The notes: generated by a model from the sequence alone, not told the origin. A stretch of 64,000 bases of DNA from an uncultured Piscirickettsiaceae bacterium (GCA_913061075.1 CAJXSK010000002.1:62001-126000); one strand, 5' to 3'. Shown: positions 1 through 8,144, counted from the stretch's first letter. Made by a program: numbers and translations.

Positions 1-52
1 ATAAGCTGATGGTGCCAGCGATAATTAATGCAGTTATTAGGGGCCTTTTCAT
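1..52 (-). CDS. 5' end of exported protein, probable redox partner of the VAO-type enzyme (partial)
   Basis: Only the first 17 codons are in the window. The ATG overlaps the stop of the upstream flavoenzyme gene (ATGA overlap at 49-52), so the two are translationally coupled. The peptide starts MKRPLITALI and continues hydrophobic (IAGTISL), the look of a Sec signal peptide. In 4-cresol dehydrogenase (PchCF) and eugenol hydroxylase the flavoprotein is paired with an exported c-type cytochrome, so a cytochrome subunit is the natural guess. No CxxCH is visible because the gene runs off the edge. Any other exported protein would look the same here. Confidence 0.5.
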   Translation of the reverse strand, partial: MKRPLITALIIAGTISL

Positions 53-1611
53 GAGTCATCTCTCATACGTTTTGGCCAAATACCCATTTTTCCGGGTGAT
101 AAAATACCGTTTGGATCGAGCTCGTCTTTAATCTTATGCTGGGTTTTTAATAAGGCGCTATCGTTCCAGCCATAAGAGTCGGCAATTTTGTCCATAAACG
201 ATAAATGAGTACGGTATTCGCCGTAACCATGGTTTGCAGCATCGTCAATAAGCACATCGAATAGATCGTGAGCACGTTTTTTCTCTTCTGCGTTCATGCG
301 GTCAAACATCAACATAAAGATATGATGTTGATCGCGCCAGCCGACTAAAAATTCGCCGATGTAATCAAAGCCGAATTCATGGGCGCGTTTGCGAATCATG
401 TCAAATTGGCGATAAGAGTCTTTGCCATCTACCGCTGAAATGGGTGAAAAGTTGATATGACCACCGCCACCAACCCAGTTAAGTAAGCTGAACTCTGTCA
501 TATTAGGTTTGCCGCGCATCAGTTCCACGCGGTAGTCCCAACCGGGGGTGCCTTTTCGCGTGTCATCGTAATGAAATTCTGCACCGGGAATTTTGCTAAA
601 TGTGTCACGAATCAAATCCATGTTGTTTTTCATTATCGGTGGCGGGCCATACACTGCTGCATAAAAATTCCAAACACCTAAGCCTAAATCTGCGCCCAGT
701 TTTTTCCGTGCGCTATCGGGCATTGGGCCTTTGCCGGTGTAGTACTGAGCCTTTGTGTGCGACATGGCAGCTTCCCATAGCAAATCCACCGTGGTGGCGG
801 CATTGGGGATGACCATATTGAGTTTTAACGGCTGAGCTAAATCAGTAATCAACTCAAGGTCTTGCTCATGCGGCAGCGTTACCATAAACGGTGTGTAGCC
901 GGGAGGTTCTGGCATGAGCCAAATGCCCATGCGGGTAATAACACCAAAGTTAGATTGGGTGAATAAGCCATCAACCCAAGGGCCTTGCCCATATTTATAC
1001 AGTGAGCTTGCTTTGCTATCGCCAGCAACACCGGTTTCAACAACAGTGCCATCAGCCAGTACCACTTGCATGCCGCATTGCATTAATAAATGGTCGCCAT
1101 ACGGGGTGTAGCCAGCGCCGTGGTCGGATGTATTACCAACAATGCCGCCCCAAGCAGGCGCGGCGCAATCAATCCAAAGTTTGTAGCCTTTTTCTTGAAT
1201 GTAATTGTACAAATCGTAGTAGCTTACGCCGGGTTCAACAACGGCATAACCATGCTTTTCATTGACTTCAATAATGCGGTTCATGCGCTTTAAATCCAGC
1301 ACGATATAGCCAGGTTTACGCGGGGCAGCACCACCGTAAGCAAAGTTTTTGCCAGTAGAAATAGTCCAAACCGGAATTTTATATTGGTTTACAACCGCAA
1401 GAATTTGTTGAATTTGCTCTAGCGTTTTTGGTGCAACGGCTGCCGAAGGCGCGAAGTCTTCATCCCGTGTTGTGTTGTACGGGTCGCGGTAACTGCGCAG
1501 TTCTTTTATGTCATCAGTAAATACAAACTCATCACCAATAATTTTTATAATCTCAGCGATAGCGCCGTTAAATTGTTCAAGATTAATGCCTTGCGGAAGC
1601 GGTTTATTCAT
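49..1611 (-). CDS. VAO/PCMH-family flavoprotein oxidising para-alkylphenols
   Basis: 520 aa, full length for the vanillyl-alcohol oxidase / 4-cresol dehydrogenase family, which oxidises the benzylic carbon of p-substituted phenols such as p-cresol, 4-ethylphenol or vanillyl alcohol. An N-terminal FAD_binding_4 domain (about 55-225; STGKNFAYGG) precedes the substrate/cap domain. Phenolate-binding residues are kept: Tyr92, and Tyr466-Arg467 in GEYRTH. The flavin-linkage region reads NWVGGGGHINFSPI. His385 aligns with the FAD-linking His422 of fungal VAO, while the position of the FAD-linking Tyr384 of PchF is Leu377. The C-terminus (DPNGILSPGKMGIWP) is also VAO-like. The loop that carries catalytic Asp170 in VAO (about 147-156) seems to lack that Asp; this is my hand alignment. 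There is no signal peptide. It lies 6 bp after the Tat-protein gene and overlaps a putative exported partner. The exact substrate and oxidase versus dehydrogenase mode are open. Confidence 0.85.
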   Translation of the reverse strand: MNKPLPQGINLEQFNGAIAEIIKIIGDEFVFTDDIKELRSYRDPYNTTRDEDFAPSAAVAPKTLEQIQQILAVVNQYKIPVWTISTGKNFAYGGAAPRKPGYIVLDLKRMNRIIEVNEKHGYAVVEPGVSYYDLYNYIQEKGYKLWIDCAAPAWGGIVGNTSDHGAGYTPYGDHLLMQCGMQVVLADGTVVETGVAGDSKASSLYKYGQGPWVDGLFTQSNFGVITRMGIWLMPEPPGYTPFMVTLPHEQDLELITDLAQPLKLNMVIPNAATTVDLLWEAAMSHTKAQYYTGKGPMPDSARKKLGADLGLGVWNFYAAVYGPPPIMKNNMDLIRDTFSKIPGAEFHYDDTRKGTPGWDYRVELMRGKPNMTEFSLLNWVGGGGHINFSPISAVDGKDSYRQFDMIRKRAHEFGFDYIGEFLVGWRDQHHIFMLMFDRMNAEEKKRAHDLFDVLIDDAANHGYGEYRTHLSFMDKIADSYGWNDSALLKTQHKIKDELDPNGILSPGKMGIWPKRMRDDS

Positions 1612-1617
1612 CGTTTA

Positions 1618-2211
1618 TTATGATTGGGTTGAGTTGCTTGGAATAAGAAGCCATGAGACTAAAACATGATTGTCACCGGCTTGCGATAAAGATTGGGTTC
1701 GGCTGTTAGCTGTGTTGTCGGCAGCTGTTGTGTTTTGTAACGTGGCTAAGTTGTCTGCTAGCCATGTTGGCCATTTGTCACCGGCATTACCAAGGGCTCG
1801 TGCAAGCAAAGGCGCTTTTTCGGCGCTGCTTGTTACTTGATGTGCCAATGTGTTGTTCGACACCGTGTGGGTGGCTGAATAGGCCGTGTGATAACCATGT
1901 TGACTTGCTAATTGTTGTAAAACAAAAAAGTCAGAATCACGCGTAATGCCGCTTACCCAGCCGTTAGGGTTTTCTCTGCAAAATGCGTTAAAGGTATCAA
2001 AATGTAAGCCAATATCAAGGCTGATATGGGCTTCTGCTTCGCTGAATTGTTTAGAAAACAAGCTAGCGTTAGAAGAATTCTCGTCAGCAAATATTAATAG
2101 TGCTTGTTCGTCTTGCGTATTTTTAATGGCAGTTAACGCAAGTGAAGCCGGGGCGGCTAGCGCTATATTGGCAGCCAATGTTGATTTAATAAACGTTCTT
2201 CTAGTAAGCAC
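1618..2211 (-). CDS. Tat-exported protein of unknown function
   Basis: 197 aa. The N-terminus MLTRRTFIKS followed by an Ala/Leu-rich stretch ending near ASLALT is a good twin-arginine signal (R-R-x-F-x-K), so the protein should be folded with or without cofactor before export. The mature part is about 165 aa, has one Cys (in FCRENP), and shows no cofactor motif or family I recognise. It lies 15 bp after the ubiX-like gene and 6 bp before the VAO-type flavoenzyme, so it is very probably co-transcribed with both. A role in maturation or export of the flavoenzyme would fit but is a guess. Codon use and base composition look like the neighbours. Confidence 0.7.
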   Translation of the reverse strand: MLTRRTFIKSTLAANIALAAPASLALTAIKNTQDEQALLIFADENSSNASLFSKQFSEAEAHISLDIGLHFDTFNAFCRENPNGWVSGITRDSDFFVLQQLASQHGYHTAYSATHTVSNNTLAHQVTSSAEKAPLLARALGNAGDKWPTWLADNLATLQNTTAADNTANSRTQSLSQAGDNHVLVSWLLIPSNSTQS

Positions 2212-2226
2212 AAAGTCTCCTATGCA

Positions 2227-2799
2227 TTATTTTTGTATACCTTGCCAGCGTTTTACGTGTTCCGTACCAATATCTAAAGTGTCTAAAATTCTACCCACAC
2301 TGTGGTTGACAAGGTCATCAATTGAGCTGGGCTTGCTGTAAAAAGCCGGTACAGGTGGTGCGATTATCGCGCCCATTTCAGAAAGGGTCGTCATGTTTCT
2401 TAAGTGCACCAAATTCAATGGTGTTTCTCGTACCATTAAAATTAACTTGCGGCGTTCTTTTAAAATCACGTCAGCAGCTCGGGAGACTAAATTGTCGGCA
2501 ATACCGTTGGCGATGCAGCCGAGTGTTTTCATTGAGCATGGTGCAATCACCATGCCGTGGGTTATAAATGAACCACTCGACAAGGTTGCGCCAATATCTT
2601 TTGGGCTATGCACAACATCGGCGAGTGAGGCGATGGATTGTTTGTCGATGCCCAGTTCATATTGGGCTGTTAGAGCGCCCGCATTGGAAAGAATCAGGTG
2701 GCTTTCAACATTATCGATGGTTTGCAGAATTTCAAGTAAACGAGTACCGTAAATAGAGCCGGTAGCACCGGTAATGGCGATGATGATTTTTTTCTTCAT
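2227..2799 (-). CDS. ubiX: Flavin prenyltransferase, UbiX/Pad1 family
   Basis: 190 aa, the normal UbiX length. The enzyme joins dimethylallyl phosphate to FMN to make prenylated FMN, the cofactor of UbiD-type decarboxylases. Family features are visible: N-terminal GATGSIYGTRLLE flavin-binding loop, MVIAPCSMKTLG (the conserved P-C-S-M-K-T segment), NLVSRAADVILKERRKLIL and ETPLNLVHLRNM near the prenyl site. No UbiD-type decarboxylase lies in the window. Its gene heads the leftward cluster with the Tat protein and VAO-type enzyme, which hints at an aromatic acid decarboxylase further left. It could equally be the housekeeping ubiquinone gene or a dedicated Pad1/EcdB paralogue. Confidence 0.88.
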   Translation of the reverse strand: MKKKIIIAITGATGSIYGTRLLEILQTIDNVESHLILSNAGALTAQYELGIDKQSIASLADVVHSPKDIGATLSSGSFITHGMVIAPCSMKTLGCIANGIADNLVSRAADVILKERRKLILMVRETPLNLVHLRNMTTLSEMGAIIAPPVPAFYSKPSSIDDLVNHSVGRILDTLDIGTEHVKRWQGIQK

Positions 2800-2826
2800 G
2801 CAGGTTTTATAATTGAATTTTTATTG

Positions 2827-2855
2827 ACCATATCGCTAAATATAAACACCGTCAA
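2827..2855 (-). promoter_or_regulatory. Candidate sigma70 promoter for the ubiX-VAO cluster
   Basis: Read on the minus strand, TTGACG (2855-2850) and TATGGT (2832-2827) are separated by 17 nt and stand about 30 nt before the ubiX start. The -35 is near consensus and the -10 matches four of six. I see no -24/-12 element here, so this cluster may not share the sigma54 control suggested for other clusters. Confidence 0.4.
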
Positions 2856-2873
2856 CTTTAAAGAGAATAGAAG

Positions 2874-3107
2874 ATGATTGAAAGCACAATTTCGTTAGCC
2901 GACAAAAAACAAATTATTACGGCGTTTCTTCAACAATGTAATAACTACAGCGATTCAATGTTGAAAAAATATGAGCAACAATTAAGGGATGATGAAACAA
3001 AAAATTCGGCGCCGCAAAAAATACACGATTGGAACGTGTACAAAGATTTTAATGAATATGCCATTAAAGAGCTAAAAGGGACTGAGCTAGATGAATGGTT
3101 TAGCTAA
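2874..3107 (+). CDS. Small acidic protein of unknown function
   Basis: 77 aa, rich in charged residues and predicted largely helical, with no signal peptide or membrane segment. I do not recognise a family. It is preceded by a purine-rich AAAGAGAATAGAAG leader that could bind ribosomes. It sits between the divergent ubiX cluster and the XylR-type activator gene, 91 bp upstream of the latter, in the same direction. Its stop codon overlaps the left arm of a perfect 14-bp inverted repeat. Possible roles are a small accessory to the activator or a lone catabolic helper, but nothing in the sequence decides this. Confidence 0.6.
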   Translation: MIESTISLADKKQIITAFLQQCNNYSDSMLKKYEQQLRDDETKNSAPQKIHDWNVYKDFNEYAIKELKGTELDEWFS

Positions 3108-3154
3108 TTTAATCATTTCGTAAAAATTTAAAAATTTAATGAAATGATTAAATT
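3106..3154. repeat. Perfect 14-bp inverted repeat upstream of the activator gene
   Basis: Arms AATTTAATCATTTC (3106-3119) and GAAATGATTAAATT (3141-3154) are exact reverse complements with a 21-nt spacer that is itself A/T-only apart from one G. It could be a weak terminator of the 77-aa gene, although no long T-run follows. It could also be a protein-binding site controlling the activator gene that starts 45 bp downstream. Confidence 0.6.
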
Positions 3155-3198
3155 TTAGGTGTAGGCTAGGGTTAACAAGCACTTAGCAACGGTGAATA

Positions 3199-4890
3199 AT
3201 GAGTAACACTGAATTTATAACACCTTCAATTGATGACTTAAAAGAACGTATTCGGTTCTCTTTCGAAACAGGGCATGTGTGGTTAGGCGAACAACGCATG
3301 TTGCTGATGCACAGCGAGGCGATGGGCTCTTTACGCAAAGAGCTGATCGAAACAGTCGGTATTGAACGTGCGAAAGGAATTTTGATGCGTACGGGGTTTC
3401 AAGCGGGAGTTGCTGATGCGAAGTTAGCCATACAATTGCGCCCAAGTGCTAGTCCTGAAGAGCAGTTTTTCGTTGGCCCTCAGCTACATCAACTAGAAGG
3501 TTTTGTACGCGTTACGCCGCTCAAATTCGAAATGGATTTAGAAAAAAATCAGTTCCATATGAAGTTGCTTTGGGGTAGTTCATACGAAAGTGAAGAGCAC
3601 GTAAAAGCATTCGGCCCATCTAAAGAATCAGTCTGTTGGATGGAAATAGGCTATGCCAGTGGTTACAGTTCGGATTATACAGGCCAATCGATATTATTTG
3701 CTGAACATGAATGCCGTGCTAGTGGACACGATTCATGCGTCAGTGAAGGCAGGCCCGTTGCCGAATGGGATAATCCAGAAGAACTCACAAAATATTACGA
3801 ATCACACAGCATCGTGGATCAAATTCTTGATTTGCGTGATGAAGTGGTGACATTGCGTTCTTCGCTGATCGATCAGGAAGAATCAAATTGCAAAGTAATA
3901 GGTACATCAACAGCTATTAAAGAAGCATTGACCTTGTTAGGCAAAGCGGTACAAGGGCCGGTGACAGTTTTATTATTAGGTGAAACGGGAGTAGGTAAAG
4001 AGCTGTTTGCGCGTTCATTACACCGCAGAAGTGATAGAGAAGAACAGCCGTTTATCGCCGTCAATTGTGCGGCAATCCCCGATGATTTATTAGAAGCAGA
4101 GCTTTTTGGTGTTGATAAAGGCGCATATACCGGCGCACATCAATCGCGAGAAGGCCGTTTTGAAAGGGCAGATGGCGGCACGTTATTTTTAGATGAAATT
4201 GGTGATTTATCGTATTCGGCACAAGCTAAATTATTGCGCGTGTTGCAAGAAGGAGAGCTAGAACGAGTAGGTGGCACCAATGTCGTGAATGTTGATGTGC
4301 GAGTGGTGGCTGCAACACACGCTAATTTGTTGGAGAAAGTAGAAAAAGGCGAGTTTAGACGAGATTTGTTTTACCGACTGAACGTGTTTCCCATTAGTAT
4401 TCCAGCCCTTAGAGAGCGACCAGGCGATATTAGGTTATTGGTGGACAGTTTTATCGATCGATATAAAGTCAAATACCATAAAGAAATAAAAGGCATTACA
4501 CAACACGCCATGGCGCAACTCGAAACTCACCCTTGGCCTGGCAATATTAGAGAGTTAGAAAATGTTATTGAACGCGGGGTTTTGTTGTGTGATAACGGAA
4601 AGAAAATAGAGCTGCAACATTTGTTTGCGATGATGGCCATTGAACAATCCCCAGAAGCTGCGGTGAGTCCAACTGGGGACTTAAAAGATATTAAAAAAGG
4701 TGTTTATAACCAATTTGTAGATATGTTTTTTGATGCGCAAAATAATTTATTTGAAATTGAAGAAACGATATTAAAAGAGGCGCTTAACCGGTCTAAAGGA
4801 AATATGTCCAAAGCAGCAAGAGCATTGGGGATGACACGTCCACAATTGGCTTATCGTTTGGGTAAGCTTGATGATAAGGAGGGTATCTGA
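3199..4890 (+). CDS. XylR/DmpR-type sigma54-dependent activator sensing aromatics
   Basis: 563 aa, the size of XylR, DmpR and TbuT. Domains in order: XylR_N effector domain (about 10-115), V4R domain (about 125-190, with the ECRASGHDSC cysteine motif), a short linker (about 205-230), sigma54-interaction AAA+ domain (235-465) and a Fis-type helix-turn-helix (about 530-560, MSKAARALGMTRPQLAYR). Walker A is GETGVGKE (261-268), the sigma54-contact loop is GAYTGA (308-313, a Phe-to-Tyr variant of GAFTGA) and Walker B is GGTLFLDE (326-333). Such proteins bind phenols or alkylbenzenes through the N-terminal domains and activate -24/-12 promoters from upstream sites. Three such promoters occur at 8380, 12543 and 26978, and the window holds no other sigma54 activator. 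The gene is convergent with the AraC-type gene with no spacer. Confidence 0.93.
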   Translation: MSNTEFITPSIDDLKERIRFSFETGHVWLGEQRMLLMHSEAMGSLRKELIETVGIERAKGILMRTGFQAGVADAKLAIQLRPSASPEEQFFVGPQLHQLEGFVRVTPLKFEMDLEKNQFHMKLLWGSSYESEEHVKAFGPSKESVCWMEIGYASGYSSDYTGQSILFAEHECRASGHDSCVSEGRPVAEWDNPEELTKYYESHSIVDQILDLRDEVVTLRSSLIDQEESNCKVIGTSTAIKEALTLLGKAVQGPVTVLLLGETGVGKELFARSLHRRSDREEQPFIAVNCAAIPDDLLEAELFGVDKGAYTGAHQSREGRFERADGGTLFLDEIGDLSYSAQAKLLRVLQEGELERVGGTNVVNVDVRVVAATHANLLEKVEKGEFRRDLFYRLNVFPISIPALRERPGDIRLLVDSFIDRYKVKYHKEIKGITQHAMAQLETHPWPGNIRELENVIERGVLLCDNGKKIELQHLFAMMAIEQSPEAAVSPTGDLKDIKKGVYNQFVDMFFDAQNNLFEIEETILKEALNRSKGNMSKAARALGMTRPQLAYRLGKLDDKEGI

Positions 4891-5901
4891 TTAGTCTTTG
4901 GATTTTTTATGCCGGAATTGTTGTGGGTTAATACCAAACCAGCGTTTAAAGCTGCGACGAAAATTAGCAGCGTCTCGGTAACCAAAAACCAGCGATAAAG
5001 CATCAATAGAGATATTACTGTAACGAAGGTAATAACTGGCTTGAAAAGCATACACCTCATCTTTAATACGTTGAAAAGATGTGTTTTGTTGCTTTAATTT
5101 ACGAATCAGCGTTCTGCTTGACATATTAAATAGTTCAGCCAGTTGTTCTATGGTTAGCACATCACCTAAGTGAGTTGAAAGGTAATCATGTACCTCTGTG
5201 CTCACATTAATGTTTCTTAATTGTTGATGGGCAGTTTCTCGGCATTGTTCCAATGCCATTTGGTACATCTGCAGGTCTGCATTCGGGTTTAGGGTGTCTT
5301 TTAAAGTCAGCGGCAGACGAATCTCAAGGTAGTCGGCATCAAAATATACAGGGCAGTGAAAATAGTCAGCATAGCTGTTTGCATAATCAGGGGTTGCGCT
5401 ATTAATATGTAACTCGGCCTCACCCATAGAACGGCCTAAAATGAATTCAATAACATGTTGTAACAGCATCAGCATGGCTTCAACGAACACCATGTGGGCC
5501 TCATCGAGGTTTTCAGTCAAGGTTAGCCGAATAATGTATTGATCGCCGCGGGTAATAGGGTTGTAGAAAATAAATGGCGTACGTATTTGGCTATAGCGTT
5601 GAAAAATGTCTATCGCATCAGATAATGTTGGGCTATTGATAGCAGCCCAACCTACAGAACCATGCGTGGATGGGTGAAGCAAAGAACCCAATAATAAGCC
5701 AATGGCGGGGTTTTTAGTGGCGTTTTTGGTATTTAAAATAACCTTAACAAACTGCTCTAGGGGAATGAGTTCGTTATCTAGCATGTTGTCCACAGTTAGG
5801 CCTGTTCCGTGCAAAACCTGATCAGCAGACACGCCTTGATTGGCTAGGGCCCGAATAGCCATTTGGACATAACTGTTCGGTAATGTTTTTAATTGAGACA
5901 T
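4891..5901 (-). CDS. AraC-family transcriptional regulator (OruR/ArgR-like)
   Basis: 336 aa from the start I prefer, Met at 5901. That ATG follows AGAGG at good spacing and begins MSQLKTLPNSYVQM, a typical start for this subfamily; the reading frame stays open to an ATG at 5949. The N-terminal two thirds resemble the arabinose-binding-like sensor domain of long AraC proteins. The C-terminus (about 235-335) carries the double helix-turn-helix with LAELFNMSSRTLIRKLKQ and FGYRDAANFRRSFKRWFG. It is divergent from a fatty-acid desaturase gene, and three overlapping TGTCA palindromes lie between them. Control of the desaturase and of itself is the likeliest role. The inducer is not evident. Confidence 0.88.
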   Translation of the reverse strand: MSQLKTLPNSYVQMAIRALANQGVSADQVLHGTGLTVDNMLDNELIPLEQFVKVILNTKNATKNPAIGLLLGSLLHPSTHGSVGWAAINSPTLSDAIDIFQRYSQIRTPFIFYNPITRGDQYIIRLTLTENLDEAHMVFVEAMLMLLQHVIEFILGRSMGEAELHINSATPDYANSYADYFHCPVYFDADYLEIRLPLTLKDTLNPNADLQMYQMALEQCRETAHQQLRNINVSTEVHDYLSTHLGDVLTIEQLAELFNMSSRTLIRKLKQQNTSFQRIKDEVYAFQASYYLRYSNISIDALSLVFGYRDAANFRRSFKRWFGINPQQFRHKKSKD

Positions 5902-5932
5902 GCGTTGACCTCTGATAAAAAAACGATTATTC

Positions 5933-5976
5933 GACACCAGTGTCACCAAATGACACCTTTATGTCAAATAATGACA
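5933..5976. promoter_or_regulatory. Nested TGTCA/TGACA palindromes, candidate AraC-type operator
   Basis: Three short palindromes overlap here: GACAC-CA-GTGTC (5933-5944), GTGTCA-CCAAA-TGACAC (5940-5956) and TGTCA-AATAA-TGACA (5962-5976). The centres of the last two are 21 bp apart, about two helical turns, so bound proteins would lie on the same DNA face. The block lies between the divergent AraC-type regulator and desaturase genes. Confidence 0.6.
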
Positions 5977-6047
5977 CTTCATCATCAACATTTAATTTGT
6001 TTTAATGTACGCGTAGAAAGCTAAAAATATAAATATTAGGAGATAGC

Positions 6048-6968
6048 ATGAGCACTGTTCAAGCAAATTCAACCGCCACAACTGATGAGGAGTTTGAATC
6101 ACTTCGTCGAGCGCCGACCTTAGCGATGCCAACATTTATTATATTTGTGGTGATAATGTGCAGTATTGGTGCGGTTTGGTATTACGCCTTAGCCGGTTCG
6201 TTACCCATGTGGCAAGGCGCTATTATCAATGGTTTATTAACGTATGGTCTATTCAGCGTTATTCACGATGCGTCTCACCATTCGCTATCAAGTAATAAGT
6301 TCATTAACGAAACCATAGGTAAGATTGGGTTGTTTTTCCTTTTTCCTTATGCGCCGATGGTGGCGTTAAGGTGGGTGCATAATCGGCATCATAATTATAC
6401 AAATGGTCCAATGGACCCAGATCGTTTTGAGCATGAGTCACCTTGGTGGCAGGTGCCTCTTAGGTGGTCGTTGTTTGATGGTTGGTATATTTATTACTTC
6501 TTAAAACATGGCGGTAAAGTTATGAAGAGGCATTGGTTGCAATTGGTCACGTATTACACAATGCTAGCGTTGTTATTTTCCGCATCATTGCATTTTGGCT
6601 ATGGCCATGAATTGTTCATGCTGTGGTTTATTCCATCACGTATTACGTTGTTTTTAATTGCGATTGTGTTTGTTATATTGCCGCATTACCCAGCTACGGT
6701 TAGCCAGACTGAAGATAAGTACATGGCATCGACTATGCGAATGGGTTGGGAATGGCTATTGAACCCTTTATTGGTTTATCAAAACTATCATTTGATTCAT
6801 CATCTTTGGCCTGAAATACCTTTTTATAAGATGCATCGAGCATGGGATTTAAAAAAGGATGAATTGGAGCAATATAATTTAAGCAAACAAACTGCATTTG
6901 GTTTAGTGCCCGCGAACATTGAATCACATGAGGCGTTTGACCATTCAAAGTATAAGCCTCAGGTGTAG
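6048..6968 (+). CDS. Membrane fatty-acid desaturase family protein
   Basis: 306 aa membrane di-iron enzyme of the FA_desaturase family. The three histidine clusters are visible: HDASHH (about 73-78), HNRHH (about 110-114) and HLIHH (about 247-251) near the C-terminus. Hydrophobic segments around 25-70 and 165-215 form the membrane core. Members introduce double bonds into acyl chains, or hydroxylate carotenoids or related lipids. The protein is clearly distinct from the XylM/AlkB-type enzyme at 19593. AGGAG precedes the ATG. The divergent AraC-type gene probably regulates it. In a solvent-exposed hydrocarbon degrader, adjustment of membrane fluidity is a reasonable role, but the substrate is not shown by the sequence. 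Confidence 0.85.
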   Translation: MSTVQANSTATTDEEFESLRRAPTLAMPTFIIFVVIMCSIGAVWYYALAGSLPMWQGAIINGLLTYGLFSVIHDASHHSLSSNKFINETIGKIGLFFLFPYAPMVALRWVHNRHHNYTNGPMDPDRFEHESPWWQVPLRWSLFDGWYIYYFLKHGGKVMKRHWLQLVTYYTMLALLFSASLHFGYGHELFMLWFIPSRITLFLIAIVFVILPHYPATVSQTEDKYMASTMRMGWEWLLNPLLVYQNYHLIHHLWPEIPFYKMHRAWDLKKDELEQYNLSKQTAFGLVPANIESHEAFDHSKYKPQV

Positions 6969-6996
6969 TGTTTATTTATTAACTAGGTTTAGAAAT

Positions 6997-7030
6997 AAAA
7001 AAGCCCGCATTAATGATGCGGGCTTTTTTT
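6997..7030. terminator. Bidirectional rho-independent terminator
   Basis: GCCCGCAT (7003-7010), loop TAATG and ATGCGGGC (7016-7023) form an 8-bp stem, flanked by an A-run on the left and a T-run on the right. It ends the desaturase gene and, read from the other strand, the alcohol dehydrogenase gene. Confidence 0.92.
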
Positions 7031-7082
7031 GTGTTGCATACGCTTAAACCCCTCACGTTTTAAGGAGTAGGATTAAGTTTTT

Positions 7083-8144
7083 CTAAGGCCTAATCAGCAT
7101 CTTCAATGCATTGTCAGATTTCTCATAAAACGTCTTAAACGCCTTATCAATATTATCTAAACTGAATTCATGAGAGAAATACTCCATGGGGTTAATAACG
7201 CTGCGTTCTAACAACCGAAGCCCTTCCCACATATAAGGTTGTACATTAGCAAAACCATTCATGTGCAGGCTAATGTCGCGCAAGAATACATCAGCCAATA
7301 CTAAGTTAAATTCAGCATCACAAAATACACCAATGGCTGCAATGGTGCCTCCTGGTCGAATAATGTCTAAGCTCATTTGTAAAGTTTCAGGGTAACCGAC
7401 GACCTCAATCACTTTATCAAAGCCACGTCCGCTAGTGAGTGCCAGAGCTTCTTCTTTCCAGCCTTCTTTTGTTGAATTGAACGTGGTGGCGCCTTTTTTA
7501 GCGACAACATCAAGTCGGTAATCAAGCGTATCAATACACACCACATGACCAGCTGATTTACTCAAAGCAATATCAGTAGACAAAAGACCAGTAGGGCCAC
7601 AACCTATAATAGCAACGTTCTCTCCGGGCTGAATATCGGCAAGTTTATTCGCAATAATGGCAGAAGGTAAGCTACAGGAAAGTGACAAAGCAGATGCATC
7701 ATCAATGGCATCAGGCACCTTAATTACATGCCCTTCAGCGTGGGGTAAAATCATCGCTTCGGTATGCGTGCCGTTTAAATCGCCAAAAGGTACGCCAAAG
7801 CCATAGACTGCTTTTTGGGTGGTTTCGCAATGCGCTGTTTGGCCTACTTCGCACATGTAACATTCACCACAAGAGCAGGAATATGCCATTGAAACGCGGT
7901 CGCCCACTTTAAACTTGCCAACACTGCTGCCTACGTCGCTAACGCGTCCAATCAGCTCATGGCCAATTTGAGAATGCCCGCGTTCCATAATGGGGTCCAT
8001 CGCACCGCGGTATAAATGTAAATCTGAACCACATATAGAGGTGGCGTTAACTTCCACTAAAATTTGGTGTGGCTCGCTAATGCTTGGGTCGGCTTTTTCG
8101 CCGCAACGAATATCTTCAGGACCGTAATATATAGCTGTTTTCAT
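7083..8144 (-). CDS. Zinc-dependent medium-chain alcohol dehydrogenase
   Basis: 353 aa MDR-superfamily enzyme. Catalytic-zinc ligands Cys38 (ICGSD) and His62-Glu63 (GHEL) and the structural-zinc quartet Cys92/95/98/106 are present. The NAD-binding GCGPTG motif follows in the Rossmann domain, so both zinc sites and cofactor binding look intact. Members oxidise primary or secondary alcohols, and in aromatic pathways they turn benzyl-type alcohols into aldehydes. The substrate cannot be read from the sequence. AGGAG stands at good distance from the start. The gene is convergent with the desaturase (shared terminator) and divergent from the MaoC-oxidoreductase operon, whose -24/-12 promoter points the other way. 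Confidence 0.85.
   Translation of the reverse strand: MKTAIYYGPEDIRCGEKADPSISEPHQILVEVNATSICGSDLHLYRGAMDPIMERGHSQIGHELIGRVSDVGSSVGKFKVGDRVSMAYSCSCGECYMCEVGQTAHCETTQKAVYGFGVPFGDLNGTHTEAMILPHAEGHVIKVPDAIDDASALSLSCSLPSAIIANKLADIQPGENVAIIGCGPTGLLSTDIALSKSAGHVVCIDTLDYRLDVVAKKGATTFNSTKEGWKEEALALTSGRGFDKVIEVVGYPETLQMSLDIIRPGGTIAAIGVFCDAEFNLVLADVFLRDISLHMNGFANVQPYMWEGLRLLERSVINPMEYFSHEFSLDNIDKAFKTFYEKSDNALKMLIRP

Noticed and set aside
1946-2341. 131-codon plus-strand frame across the Tat-protein and ubiX genes
   Set aside because: It overlaps two well-supported genes on the other strand and has no family signal.
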